This document shows positions 24,717 through 33,492 of a DNA stretch of 64,000 nt, piece by piece. How positions within the stretch are numbered: the stretch's first letter is position 1; each line of letters begins with the position of its first letter. The DNA is from Streptomyces fumigatiscleroticus (GTDB lineage Bacteria; Actinomycetota; Actinomycetes; Streptomycetales; Streptomycetaceae): positions 1 through 64,000 of the forward strand of contig NZ_BMQF01000025.1 in assembly GCF_014647975.1 (NCBI RefSeq). The letters run 5' to 3'. The notes beneath the pieces were generated by a model, which was not told where the DNA came from, searched no databases, and saw nothing but the letters and a program-made list of their open reading frames with translations. Position numbers and translations under genes: made by a program.

Positions 24717-25333
24717 AGCGGGGCCGGGGTCTCGGGGTGCAGCAGTCCGCCGTCGAGGTGCCGGAGTTCGTCGAGGCGTTCGGCGTCGTAGGCGAGATGG
24801 GAGACGATCAGCACGGACCGGCCGCGCCGGCGCAGGCGCGCGGCCATGTCCCAGAAACGCTGGTAGGTCTCCCAGTCGAAGCCCTGGTAGGGCTCGTCCA
24901 GGAGCAGCAGGACGGGGTCGTGCATCAGGGCCAGGGTCAGGTTGAGCTTCTGTTTCGTGCCGCCGCTCAGGACGCTGACCCGCTCGCGGCTGTAGGAGGT
25001 CAGTCCGAGTACGTCCATGATCTCCTCGGCGTGGTCGAGGTCGCCGAGGCCGAACGCCGCCCGGAAGTACTCCAGGTGCTGGCGGACGGTGAGGGCATCG
25101 TTCAGCACGAGATGCTGGGGGCAGTAGCCGAACCGGCCGCCGTAACGGACCCGGCCGCGCTGGGGCCGCAGCTCCTCGGCGAGGATCTTCAGCAGCGTCG
25201 TTTTCCCGGCGCCGTTCTCGCCGACGATGCCGACCAGCGTGCCCGGTCGCAGGGTGAGGTCGATGCCGCGCAGCACCGGCCGGGGGCCGTAGGCATGGTG
25301 AACGTCGCTGACGTTCAGCAGATCCTGTCCCAT
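24713..25333 (-). CDS. ABC exporter ATPase subunit
   Basis: The 206-residue nucleotide-binding protein has Walker A GENGAGKTT (38-46), the signature LSGGTKQKLNL, Walker B LLLLDEP and the switch His in VSHLAYDAERL. It is shorter than most (about 220-300) because the C-terminal helices are trimmed. It energises the permease overlapping its stop codon. The polyprenyl synthase gene ends 11 bases upstream, so the three genes form one operon. Confidence 0.9.
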   Translation of the reverse strand: MGQDLLNVSDVHHAYGPRPVLRGIDLTLRPGTLVGIVGENGAGKTTLLKILAEELRPQRGRVRYGGRFGYCPQHLVLNDALTVRQHLEYFRAAFGLGDLDHAEEIMDVLGLTSYSRERVSVLSGGTKQKLNLTLALMHDPVLLLLDEPYQGFDWETYQRFWDMAARLRRRGRSVLIVSHLAYDAERLDELRHLDGGLLHPETPAPL

Positions 25334-25344
25334 GGCACTCCCGC

Positions 25345-26616
25345 TCAGGCGACCTGGTGACGCTGGACGACGGCCACGGCCAGGTCGTGCAGCACATGGC
25401 AGCGATCCGTGGACGGCAGCAGCCGGCGGAGATCGGCCCATGCGCTGTGGACCATCTGGTCCGCCTCCGTCCGGCAGGCGGTCACCGCTCCACAGGCCTG
25501 AAGTTCCCGGCAGGCCTCGGCCACCTCGGGCGTGCCGCCCCCGCCGTCTCTCAGCTGCCGCCACAGCCGGCGCAGACGCTGCTGCGGCAGTCGGCCCACG
25601 GCGTGAGCCAGCGGCATGGTCACCTTGCCGCCGCGCAGATCCTCGGCGGCGTGTTTGGTCGCTGTCCCCGCCCAGGTGACGCCCTGGAGGTCCGCCACGT
25701 CGTCGGAGATCTGGTACGCCGTGCCCACCGCCGCGCCGAAGGCGGCCAGCGCGCCACGCAGCGCGGGCGCGGCACCGGTGACCACTCCGGCCGCCTCCAG
25801 CCCGGCGGCGACCGCCGAGCCGGACTTCAGCCGGTGGGTGGTGCGCACCAGAGCCAGCAGGGCGTCCCGGTCGCCGCAGGCCACGGCCCGGTCCATCTCC
25901 TCGCCATGGCCCTGGAGGTCCAGTGCCTGCCCGGCGTGCCCTGCCCGCAGGACATCCATGAACAGTGCGCGCAGTTCCCCGCTCACCACCGGGTCCTGGG
26001 GACATGTGAGCCGGATGGCCCGGTCCGTGAGGAAGTACGCGGCCGTCCCCGCGTTCACCGCCGCGGGCACGCCGAACACCGTGTGCGCCGCGGGCCGGGC
26101 GCGGCGCAGGGGCGAGGCGTCCTGGACGTCGTCGACGATGAGGGAGCCGGTGTGCAGCAGCTCCATCGCCGCGATCAGCGGCCCGTACTCCTCACTGTTG
26201 CCGCCCAGCAGACCGATGGCTTCCCAGACCAGAACGGGCCGCCACCGCTGCCCCCCGGCATCGGTGAGGTGGCGGACCGGGGCGGACAGCGCGCCGTGGA
26301 GCCGTCGGGCGAGGTCCTGGGCGCACGCGTCGTCCGGTGCGGGCGTATGGCCGGGCGGCAGCCATACCGCGCACGAGCCGTCCGGTGTGCCGGGGCAGAG
26401 CTGATCGATGTAGTGGTCGACCCGCCGGGCCGTGTGATCGATGTGCTCTCGGATGCGGTCGGTACTCGTGGACGGGGCGACCACATCGGTGGTGCCGAAG
26501 AGGACACCGGTCATGGGGAAGTCCGCTCTCGCTCGGACACGGAGGACGAGGCGCCGATCCCGGCGGGAACCCCTGCGCCGTTGCCGCCCACCGCACCCCC
26601 TTGGCCTGCCGCTCAC
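25345..26616 (-). CDS. Polyprenyl diphosphate synthase-like protein
   Basis: Both Asp-rich motifs of trans-isoprenyl diphosphate synthases are present: DDVQD (residues 128-132 counted from the ATG at 26514), followed by the two Arg of LRRARP, and DDVAD (271-275). The enzyme should condense isopentenyl diphosphate with an allylic diphosphate to a C15-C25 or longer chain. The start is doubtful. A perfect AGGAGG lies 7 bases before a GTG at 26616, giving 423 residues with an Arg-rich leader in poor codons; the ATG at 26514 gives a normal-looking 389-residue protein without a ribosome site. It heads an operon with the ABC exporter and perhaps the SDR. Confidence 0.85.
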   Translation of the reverse strand: MSGRPRGCGGRQRRRGSRRDRRLVLRVRARADFPMTGVLFGTTDVVAPSTSTDRIREHIDHTARRVDHYIDQLCPGTPDGSCAVWLPPGHTPAPDDACAQDLARRLHGALSAPVRHLTDAGGQRWRPVLVWEAIGLLGGNSEEYGPLIAAMELLHTGSLIVDDVQDASPLRRARPAAHTVFGVPAAVNAGTAAYFLTDRAIRLTCPQDPVVSGELRALFMDVLRAGHAGQALDLQGHGEEMDRAVACGDRDALLALVRTTHRLKSGSAVAAGLEAAGVVTGAAPALRGALAAFGAAVGTAYQISDDVADLQGVTWAGTATKHAAEDLRGGKVTMPLAHAVGRLPQQRLRRLWRQLRDGGGGTPEVAEACRELQACGAVTACRTEADQMVHSAWADLRRLLPSTDRCHVLHDLAVAVVQRHQVA

Positions 26617-26651
26617 ATCGCTTCCTCCTGATCAACGACCGAACAGGCGAC

Positions 26652-27701
26652 ATGTCACGGCCCGTGCCTCCCCGTCACCGCTTCGGCCGCGCCGGCGGTG
26701 TCGGGGACCGGGCCGGTACCTCCCGCGGGGCCGGTGCGGCCGGAGCCCCGCCCTGGACTGGCCGGGTGCCTTCATCGTCCAAGCAGTCGCCGGTGTCGGG
26801 TGGTATCCGAGCGCCCAAGCAGGAGCGGAGCCAGCGGTCGTTCGAGTCGGTCCTCGACACGACGCTGGAGCTGCTGGCGGAGAAGGGCTACGCGGGCTTC
26901 GCCCTGACGGAGGTCAGCAGGCGGTCCGGCGTGTCCGTCGGGTCGATCTGCACCCGGGTGGACGGCAAGGACGATCTGCTGCGTGCGGCCCAGAGCCGGT
27001 TCCAGGAGCGGATGCTGGAGGAGCACCGTGCGCTGACGGAGCCCGGCCGGTGGACCGGGGTCCCCTTGGCGGAGCTGCTTCCGCGGCTGATCGCGGACTT
27101 CGCCGCACTGCTGGAGCGGCAGGGGCGGATACTGGGGGCCTTTCTCCAGCGCGGGGCGATCGATCCGGAGGTGGCCAAGGTGGGCAAGGCCGCCTACTTC
27201 GACCTTCATGATCGTTTCGTCGCGCTGCTGCTGTCGCGACGTGAGGAGATACGGCATCCCGATCCGGTGCGGGCCGTGGGTTCGTGCTTCACCACGGTCT
27301 ACCCCGCACTGGCCCGCGGGCTCGCGCTGGACGTGCCCGCCGAGGCGCGGACGGCGACGCGGGGTAGCGCCGAGCCGGCCCCATCGAGGCAGCACCGAGA
27401 CGGCCCCGATGCAGCACGGGGCACGGGGGCGGCGCGCAGCACGCCGGGACTGCCGGCAAAGGGCCGGGAGACGTACGGCGTGCTGCCCACTGCGGCCTCC
27501 GTCAGGAAGAGGCGCGGGTTCAGGCGGCCCGGACGGCGGGAGCCGGTGCGCCGAAGCGGACGGCGAACTCGTGCACCTGGTGGCCGAGAAGGTGCAGCTG
27601 GGCCGCGGCGGCTTCGTCGGCGCACACCGGCCGGCCCGCACGTCATCCTGGTCGGCCGCTCGGCCGAGGACATCACCGACGTCCTCACCCACCGGCCGTG
27701 A
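26652..27701 (+). CDS. TetR-family regulator with abnormal C-terminus
   Basis: An HTH domain (RSFESVLDTTLELLAEKGYAGFALTEVSRRSGVSVGSICTRVDGKDDLLRAAQ) is followed by a ligand domain typical of TetR proteins as far as FTTVYPALARGLALDVPAEA (about 27345). The frame then runs on for 110 residues of Arg/Pro-rich sequence that look like shifted non-coding or remnant DNA, so the real C-terminus was probably lost. The start could be this ATG or the GTG at 26767. It is divergent from the polyprenyl synthase/ABC operon and is its likely regulator. Confidence 0.7.
   Translation: MSRPVPPRHRFGRAGGVGDRAGTSRGAGAAGAPPWTGRVPSSSKQSPVSGGIRAPKQERSQRSFESVLDTTLELLAEKGYAGFALTEVSRRSGVSVGSICTRVDGKDDLLRAAQSRFQERMLEEHRALTEPGRWTGVPLAELLPRLIADFAALLERQGRILGAFLQRGAIDPEVAKVGKAAYFDLHDRFVALLLSRREEIRHPDPVRAVGSCFTTVYPALARGLALDVPAEARTATRGSAEPAPSRQHRDGPDAARGTGAARSTPGLPAKGRETYGVLPTAASVRKRRGFRRPGRREPVRRSGRRTRAPGGREGAAGPRRLRRRTPAGPHVILVGRSAEDITDVLTHRP
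27520..27640 (-). pseudogene. Remnant of a gene 3' end
   Basis: On the minus strand a coding-like tail reads CADEAAAAQLHLLGHQVHEFAVRFGAPAPAVRAA and a stop. No start or domain remains. Together with the odd TetR tail it marks an old rearrangement between about 27345 and 27700. Confidence 0.35.
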
Positions 27702-27781
27702 GGCCCAGAAGGGCATCGGCCGCCGGGAGTAGGTCCCGCGCCCCATGCGCGTCCCGGGCCCGCTGGCTAGGGTCTGCGCTC

Positions 27782-28240
27782 ATGCACACACCGGAGATCT
27801 CCCGTCGTCGGACACCAGCACGCAGGCGCGACACGTTGGAACGGCTCGCCACGGAACGGGACGTGTGGGTGTCGACAGCCCACCCCGACCACGGGCCGCA
27901 CCAGGTGCCGCTGTGGTTCCTGTGGGACGGGCGGGCGGTGTGGATGTGCACCGGTGCGACGTCGGTGACCGCGCGGAACGTCCGTACGGAGCCGCGCGTG
28001 CGCCTGGCGCTGCCGGACACCTTCGACGTGGTGCTTCTCCAGGGTGAGGCGGAGTGCTTCCCCGACCGGGAGGTGCCCGGTGACGCGGCGGAGGCGTTCG
28101 CCGGCAAGTTCGGGTGGGACCCGCGGACGGAGGAGGGCGACTTCCTGTATGTGCGGGTGGTGCCGCGGACCGTGCGCGCCTGGCGCGGCGAGCCGGAACT
28201 GCGCGGCAGGGTCATCATGCGCGACGGGGTGTGGCTGTGA
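27782..28240 (+). CDS. PPOX-class (pyridoxamine 5'-phosphate oxidase-like) protein
   Basis: The 152-residue split-barrel protein has RDTLERLATERDVWVSTAHPDHGPHQVPLWFLWDGRAVWMCT and TARNVRTEPRVRLALPDT, typical of PPOX-fold proteins that bind FMN or F420. It is likely a small cytoplasmic oxidoreductase or flavin-binding protein. The stop overlaps a GTG of a short downstream frame. Confidence 0.85.
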   Translation: MHTPEISRRRTPARRRDTLERLATERDVWVSTAHPDHGPHQVPLWFLWDGRAVWMCTGATSVTARNVRTEPRVRLALPDTFDVVLLQGEAECFPDREVPGDAAEAFAGKFGWDPRTEEGDFLYVRVVPRTVRAWRGEPELRGRVIMRDGVWL

Positions 28241-28419
28241 CCGTGGCCGTCGTGAGCCTCGGTCGCCACGGCTCGGGCACGGGGATCGCCGAACGGCACG
28301 CCGCCACCGACGAGCAGCGCCGTCGGCAGGTCCATCCCTCCGTTCCCGGGCCGCACGAGGCGGTCAGGATCGACGTCGCCGACGACATCGTCGGCATCGC
28401 GGAACCGCCGCCGACCTGA
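28237..28419 (+). CDS. Small hypothetical protein or remnant
   Basis: A 60-residue frame opens at a GTG overlapping the PPOX stop (GTGA) and ends PHEAVRIDVADDIVGIAEPPPT. The segment DVADDIVGIAEP looks protein-like, but no family is recognised. It may be the tail of a degraded gene. Confidence 0.3.
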   Translation: MTVAVVSLGRHGSGTGIAERHAATDEQRRRQVHPSVPGPHEAVRIDVADDIVGIAEPPPT

Positions 28420-28422
28420 TGC

Positions 28423-29091
28423 TCAGAGTCGGAACGCCGTCGTCACCCGCTCGGCGAGATCGTCCTCCGTCATCGTGGTGTCGACCTGGACGGTACGCAG
28501 ACGGAGACGACCGGTCTCCTCCTGGAGGCGAGCGGTGAACATGCGATCGCGTTCGGCGAGGTTGCGGCCGGCCTTGGCCGGATCGCTGGTCTTCCCGGTG
28601 AAGTCGCCCCCCGGCACCGCCCGACTCCGGATGGCGGCGCGGCGGAAATCAGGTGTGGGAAGGAGCCAGACGGCGTGCTCGGGTGCGGCGAGCAGGGGTT
28701 TGACGAGGTGCGGCAGCAGCCTGAAGCCCTCGACGACGACGCACGGTCGCCGCGGCAGGCGGAGGAGGTCCTCGACGATCAGGCCGAAGCCTTCGCCCCG
28801 GAACCAGTGGAACGTCTCGAGCATGACGCGCGGAGACCGGTTCACCCAGCGCTCGTCCATGTCCATGGCGATGAACTCGTGCAGGAAGGGGGCCTCCTCC
28901 GGCGTGGTCCGTCCGGCGTGTTCCCGCATCACGTCGTCGGTCGCGTAGAGGCGCCAGCCGTAGCGGCCGGCGAGCCGGCGGGCGATCGTCGACTTGCCCG
29001 CACCGCTCCCGCCACCGATCCAGTACACGTGCCGCAACCGTGCGGGAAGCTCCGCGAGGTCGGCCACCTCTTCGAACTGACCGGGTCGCAT
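28423..29091 (-). CDS. P-loop kinase-like ATPase
   Basis: The 222-residue protein has Walker A GGGSGAGKST (26-35) close to the N-terminus, and segments YWIGG, YATDDVMREHAGRT and VVVEGFRLLPHLVKPLL resembling nucleoside/shikimate or zeta-like small kinases. AERDRMFTARLQEE is a likely lid helix. The phosphate acceptor is unknown. The ATG at 29091 has an AGGAGG site; an upstream GTG at 29112 is unlikely. It is divergent from the TOPRIM gene, 86 bases away. Confidence 0.8.
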   Translation of the reverse strand: MRPGQFEEVADLAELPARLRHVYWIGGGSGAGKSTIARRLAGRYGWRLYATDDVMREHAGRTTPEEAPFLHEFIAMDMDERWVNRSPRVMLETFHWFRGEGFGLIVEDLLRLPRRPCVVVEGFRLLPHLVKPLLAAPEHAVWLLPTPDFRRAAIRSRAVPGGDFTGKTSDPAKAGRNLAERDRMFTARLQEETGRLRLRTVQVDTTMTEDDLAERVTTAFRL

Positions 29092-29177
29092 CCCTCTCTC
29101 CTCCTGTCCCACCCCCGAAAACGCGAGTGCGTACGTATTCTCGGCCGTGCCAGGATGGCCTCGGGAAGCGAGGTCTC

Positions 29178-29843
29178 GTGGACGAGTTGAGGCGATTCCG
29201 CCTGGCGCTGGTCACCTGGGCGGCCGGCGGGGCGGGGGCGGCCGCGGCCGCCGCGACGGCGGGCGAGCTGGCCGGCGGCGGCGTGCGCACGATCGTGCTC
29301 GTCGAGGGCAGCAGTGACCAGGCCGCGCTCGAGGCCCTGGCGATGCGCCACGGCCGCGACCTCGGTGCGGAGGGCGTCGCGGTCGTACCGCTCGGAGGTG
29401 CCACCAACATCGGGCGTTTCCTGGACGTGTGCGGTCCTGAGGGCCTCGGCCTTCCGCTGGCCGGTCTCTGCGACATCGGCGAGGAACGGCACTTCCGGCG
29501 ACATCTGGAGCGGGTCGGGCTCGGCTCCGGTCTCACCCGCGCCGGACTGGAGACACTCGGGTTCCAGGTGTGCGTCGCCGACCTGGAGGACGAGCTGATC
29601 CGCGCTCTCGGGGCCGACGCTGTGCAGGAGGTGATCGAGGCTCAGGGCGAGACGCGTCCCTTCCGCACCTTCCAGGCCCAGCCGGCCCAGCGGGAACGGC
29701 CCGTGGAGCACCAGCTGCGGCGCTTCATGGGCACGCACAGCGGGCGGAAGGCGCTCTACGCGCAGGCGCTGGTCGCGCATCTGGATCTCGGGCGCGTTCC
29801 CCGGCCGCTGGAACGCCTCCTCGCACATGTCCGACACCACTGA
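29178..29843 (+). CDS. TOPRIM-domain protein (OLD-type nuclease domain without ATPase)
   Basis: The 221-residue protein begins with a short helical and Ala-rich segment, then a TOPRIM fold: IVLVEGSSDQAALEALA with Glu43, followed by VVPLGGATNIGRFLD and the acidic CDIGEE with Asp99. In OLD-family nucleases this domain cuts DNA and is fused to an ABC-type ATPase; here it stands alone. The GTG at 29178 has a GAGGT site. Function is unproven; it could be a nuclease subunit or a nucleotidyl transferase/hydrolase. The divergent P-loop kinase is the closest possible partner. Confidence 0.75.
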   Translation: MDELRRFRLALVTWAAGGAGAAAAAATAGELAGGGVRTIVLVEGSSDQAALEALAMRHGRDLGAEGVAVVPLGGATNIGRFLDVCGPEGLGLPLAGLCDIGEERHFRRHLERVGLGSGLTRAGLETLGFQVCVADLEDELIRALGADAVQEVIEAQGETRPFRTFQAQPAQRERPVEHQLRRFMGTHSGRKALYAQALVAHLDLGRVPRPLERLLAHVRHH

Positions 29844-29954
29844 CACCGCTGACACCGACGGCGACGCCGTGCCGGCGCGCGGCTTCGCGAGGATCGGAAC
29901 CGGCTCCTGACCGTCCGGCGTCCGGGCAGCGCGCCGTTATGTGAGACTTGCGGC

Positions 29955-30209
29955 ATGGATGCGGGGCGTGAGTCGCGGTGGGAGAAGGACGCGATGACGG
30001 TGGAGATCGTCTTCGCCCTGGTGACGGCCGCCTTGCTGGCTGCGGCCGTGTTCGGACTGGCGTTGCTTCCCGCCCTGCTCCTCGGAGTCTCCGAGCCGGC
30101 GGGCAGAACGGTGCTGGCGGGAGGCGGTCTCCTCGGGGCGGTTGCCGGGATCTGGCGTCTGGTGCGGGTGCTGGTCCGGTTCGACCGGCAGCGGCGCCTG
30201 GGCCGCTGA
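29955..30209 (+). CDS. Small membrane protein, DUF6332 type
   Basis: The 84-residue protein has two membrane helices (IVFALVTAALLAAAVFGLALLPALLLG and TVLAGGGLLGAVAGIWRLV) and an N-terminus GRESRWEKDAMTVEI that matches the conserved start of DUF6332 proteins of Streptomyces. That match favours the ATG at 29955 over the ATG at 29994, although the latter has the better ribosome site. No known function. Confidence 0.7.
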   Translation: MDAGRESRWEKDAMTVEIVFALVTAALLAAAVFGLALLPALLLGVSEPAGRTVLAGGGLLGAVAGIWRLVRVLVRFDRQRRLGR

Positions 30210-30362
30210 CGGGCCCTGCCCGCACACGACGGATCTCCAGGCGCCGCCCTCGGCGCGCGCCGGCGGCAGGGACCGAAGAGACCGAGTCCGCCACTGATCC
30301 GGACGGCGTCCCCTTCGCGCGAAAGCGCGCATGAGGGACAAGTGGCCTGAAGGTCGGCGGGG

Positions 30363-30389
30363 TTGAGGAAAAGTTAAGTAAATAATATG
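30363..30389 (+). promoter_or_regulatory. AT-rich promoter-like block before the mannanase
   Basis: A rare AT-rich run (TTGAGGAAAAGTTAAGTAAA, then TAATAT) lies about 100 bases upstream of the mannanase start. TTGAGG and TAATAT resemble -35 and -10 elements but are only 14 bases apart. It is the best promoter or operator candidate in the 280-base gap. Confidence 0.35.
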
Positions 30390-30489
30390 GCCGGGAGGTT
30401 GCGCAAGGCGGCGGAAGCTATTGACGGGCGCCGGAAAGACGGCCACCTTCATGGCGAGAACAAATCCCACCCCCAACCCGAAAGCTGGG

Positions 30490-31929
30490 ATGCCCATGAG
30501 GAGAACCCGGTACCGCATCAGCTCCCTCCTGGCCGCCGCGGCCGTCGTCGCAGCGATGTTCGCCTGGCCGGGAACGGAATCGGCGCAGGCGTTTCCCGCC
30601 ACGCCCAAGCAGACCGTGCTGGACTATCTGCGCTCCATTTCCGGGAAGAACATCATCTCCGGCCAGCACAACAAGGAGCCCGCCTCGTCACCGGGGCAGT
30701 ACACACAGCAGGTCAAGGACGTCACCGGGCAGTACCCCGGTCTGTGGGGCGGGGACCTGATGTTCGCCGCCGCGGACGTGACCAATCGCCAGCGGGTGGT
30801 GGACCAGGCGAAGACGGAGTGGGCGAACGGCTCACTGACTGCGCTGACCTGGCACGTCTGCCCGCCGACCGGCGGCAGCACCTGTGCCTTCGAGGGTGGC
30901 GTGAAGTCGAACATCTCGGACGCGCAGTTCTCGCAGACCATCACGGACGGCACCGCGCTGAACACCGCGTGGAAGCGGCGCCTCGACGAGGCCGTGCCCT
31001 ATCTCCAGCAATTGAAGACGGCCGGCATTCCGGTCCTCTTCCGTCCGCTGCACGAAATGAACGAATCCTGGAACTGGTGGGGGAACCGGCCCGGAGCCAA
31101 CGGCAGCGCACGCCTCTACCAGATCACTCGGGACTATCTCGCCGGCACCAAAGGGCTGGACAATCTGATCTGGGTCTGGAACGTGCAGGACAATCCGGCC
31201 GGCGGCTGGAGCAATTACTACCCGGGCGACAATTACGTGGACGTCGTCTCCCTGGACGCCTGGTACAAGAATTACCCCAGCTCCGCCGACTACCAGCAGA
31301 TGCGGAGCATCGCCGGTACGAAGCCCATGGCCATCGCGGAAATGGGTAAAGTGCCGACCGCCTCGCTGCTGGAGAGCCAGCCTCAGTGGGCGTGGTTCAT
31401 GATCTGGTCCGAGCAGCTGCGCGGGAACAACACCAACGCCGAGATACAGACGGCGTACTTCCTCCCCCGCGTACTGAACCAGGGCGAGATCACCCTCTCC
31501 TCCGGCGGATCCACCGGCGGCGGGCCCACCGGCGGAGCCACCGGATCCATCACCGGGTTCGGCTCCAAGTGCATGGACGTCCGGGCCTCCGGCACCGCCA
31601 ACGGCACCGCCGTGCAGCTGTACACCTGCGCGACCGGTGTCGCCCAGACCTGGACCGTGCCGGGCGACGGCACTCTCCGCAACCCCAACTCCGGACGGTG
31701 CCTGGACGTCTCCGGCGGCAGCACCGCGAACGGCACCCCCGTCCAGATCTGGGACTGCAACGCGTCCGGCGCACAGCAGTGGCGGTACGACAGCTCCACG
31801 CGGGCCCTGCGCAACCCCGCCTCCGGCCGCTGTCTGGACGTCACCGGCAACACCTCCGCCGACGGCACACCTCTCCAGATCTGGGACTGCACCGGCGGCG
31901 CCAACCAGCAGTGGTCGCTGCCGTCCTGA
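30490..31929 (+). CDS. Secreted GH26 beta-mannanase with ricin-type carbohydrate-binding domain
   Basis: The 479-residue preprotein has a twin-arginine-containing signal peptide (RRTRYRISSLLAAAAVVAAMF...AQA, cleavage near residue 34), a GH26 catalytic domain (about 36-335) and a Gly/Thr linker. A beta-trefoil ricin/CBM13 domain (353-479) follows, with repeated CLDV...W and QIWDC blocks. The GH26 catalytic acids are Glu189 in RPLHEMNESWNWW (acid/base) and Glu284 in MAIAEMG (nucleophile). It should hydrolyse internal beta-1,4 bonds of mannan outside the cell. Starts at 30490 or 30496 are both possible. The adjacent genes are remnants of a mannoside-uptake operon, so it may be the only working survivor. 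Confidence 0.93.
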   Translation: MPMRRTRYRISSLLAAAAVVAAMFAWPGTESAQAFPATPKQTVLDYLRSISGKNIISGQHNKEPASSPGQYTQQVKDVTGQYPGLWGGDLMFAAADVTNRQRVVDQAKTEWANGSLTALTWHVCPPTGGSTCAFEGGVKSNISDAQFSQTITDGTALNTAWKRRLDEAVPYLQQLKTAGIPVLFRPLHEMNESWNWWGNRPGANGSARLYQITRDYLAGTKGLDNLIWVWNVQDNPAGGWSNYYPGDNYVDVVSLDAWYKNYPSSADYQQMRSIAGTKPMAIAEMGKVPTASLLESQPQWAWFMIWSEQLRGNNTNAEIQTAYFLPRVLNQGEITLSSGGSTGGGPTGGATGSITGFGSKCMDVRASGTANGTAVQLYTCATGVAQTWTVPGDGTLRNPNSGRCLDVSGGSTANGTPVQIWDCNASGAQQWRYDSSTRALRNPASGRCLDVTGNTSADGTPLQIWDCTGGANQQWSLPS

Positions 31930-31965
31930 GCCCGTACCTCCTGTGAACCCACCCGCTCCGGCCGG

Positions 31966-32655
31966 TCACAGCCAGCCGCGCAGGCCGTCGGGGAAACCGG
32001 CCGGATCGTCACGGTGGACGGTGTGCCCCGTACCGTCCACCGTGCGCACCTGCCAGCCACGCCGGCGCAGCGTCGCGGCCTCGGCCGGCGGGATCCGTTC
32101 ACTGGGGCCGGCGAGCAGGACGAGCGAGGGGACGGCCGGGGCGTCCGGCAGACCGGGCAGGTGCCGGAGGGCGTCGACGGACGCCGGGTCCCAGGTGGCG
32201 AGGGCCTGCTCGTCGGTGATGTCGTCGTCGTGCCAGCGGGGGTGTGCCGCCCGCAGCTCCTGCCGGGTGGCGTGCTTGACGGCCCGCAGCGCGTCCAGGT
32301 CCCGGGGACGGCGCAGCCACGCGGGATCGACGTGGACCGCACGGGCGCAGCGCAGTCCGGGAACGGCGGGCAGCAGGACGGCCGAGCCCAGCGAGTGGGC
32401 GACGGCCAGATCGGGGGCCGAAGGCAGGGTGTCGAGCAGGTCGGCGGCCATCGCGTCGGGGGTGTACGTGTCAGCGGCATACGTGTCGGCGGGGCCGCTC
32501 GCCCCGTGGCCGCGCAGATCGACGGCGACGACCCGGTAGCCGTGGCCGGCGATGACCGGGGCGACACGGCGCCAGGTGCGGGAGTCCGTCATGATGCCGT
32601 GCACCAGTACGGCCGTACGGGGCCCGTCGCCCCAGACCCGGGTCGCGAGCCTCAC
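31966..32655 (-). CDS. Alpha/beta hydrolase
   Basis: The 229-residue alpha/beta hydrolase has AVLVHGIMTDSRTW (oxyanion region), the nucleophile motif AHSLGSA and the catalytic His in GTGHTVHRDDP. It is a probable esterase or lactonase; substrate unknown. The GTG at 32655 overlaps the stop of the mannose-6-phosphate isomerase remnant (GTGA), so it was the last gene of that operon and may depend on it for expression. Confidence 0.85.
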   Translation of the reverse strand: MRLATRVWGDGPRTAVLVHGIMTDSRTWRRVAPVIAGHGYRVVAVDLRGHGASGPADTYAADTYTPDAMAADLLDTLPSAPDLAVAHSLGSAVLLPAVPGLRCARAVHVDPAWLRRPRDLDALRAVKHATRQELRAAHPRWHDDDITDEQALATWDPASVDALRHLPGLPDAPAVPSLVLLAGPSERIPPAEAATLRRRGWQVRTVDGTGHTVHRDDPAGFPDGLRGWL

Positions 32656-33244
32656 GAGGCCGCGCCGAGGGGCACCCGGGCGCGGTAGAGCACCGCTCCC
32701 ACGCCGGTCGCTTCGCAGGCGCACCCGGCCGGTACGAACACGGCGGCACCGGGACGCAGGTCCGGTCCGGGCGTCAGACGCGCCTCACCGGCGAGGCAGA
32801 GCAGCAGTTGCGGCCCGGGGTCGGTCAGACACACGGCTTGGGCGCCCGCCGCCACGCGCGAGAGCGCGAACTCGGCGGCGGGGGAACGGTACCGCGCTTC
32901 GCCCGCGACGCCGGTGGGCGTGGGTCGTATGACGGACGGTGTAGGGGAGTGAGGTCGACGATGCCGGCCGGCAGGGCGGTGTCGACACGCTTGTCGGTCA
33001 GGCCGCGGCGGAGCACGTTGTCGGAGTTGGCCGTGATCTCCACGCCGGTTCCCCGCAGATAGGCGTGGGGCACGCCCGCCCCCGGATACAGGGCCTCACC
33101 CGCGTCGAGATGGACATGGCCGAGCAGCAGTGCCGCGAGCAGCCCGGTGTCACCGGGGAAGTCGTCCGCCACGGCGGCGTACGCGGCGGCGGAGGAGTAG
33201 GTGCGTACGACGGGGGTGAGGAGGGAGGGTGTGGGTGCGGGCAT
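32652..33244 (-). pseudogene. manA: Truncated, frameshifted mannose-6-phosphate isomerase
   Basis: Only the C-terminal half of a type I ManA remains. The first part matches AAAYAAVADDFPGDTGLLAALLLGHVHLDAGEALYPGAGVPHAYLRGTGVEITANSDNVLR. After LTPLHRPS a lost base at about 32937 shifts the frame; the continuation VIRPTPTGVAGEARYRSPAAEFALSRVAAGAQ and LTDPGPQLLLCLAGEARLTPG...RARVPLGAAS is in the next frame. About 200 N-terminal residues, including the zinc-site region, are missing. The intact enzyme links mannose to glycolysis. Confidence 0.82.
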
Positions 33245-33492
33245 GGGGCGCTCCGGGGCAGAGGTGAGGTGGGCCCGGCCGCCCCCCGGCGGGCGGGGGC
33301 GGCCGGTCGGGCGGGTGCGGAGCACCCGCCACCGCGAGCGCGGCGACGGCTCCGCGGTGGTCACGGGGCATGGCGGGGTTCCGCCTTCCGGCTCGGCGGC
33401 GTGCGCGAAGGAGGAGAGGGAGGCACGGCACCAGGTCGGCCCGGTCCGGGCAGGGTGCACCCGGACCGGGCCGCCGGTCCAGCGGTCCGCCG

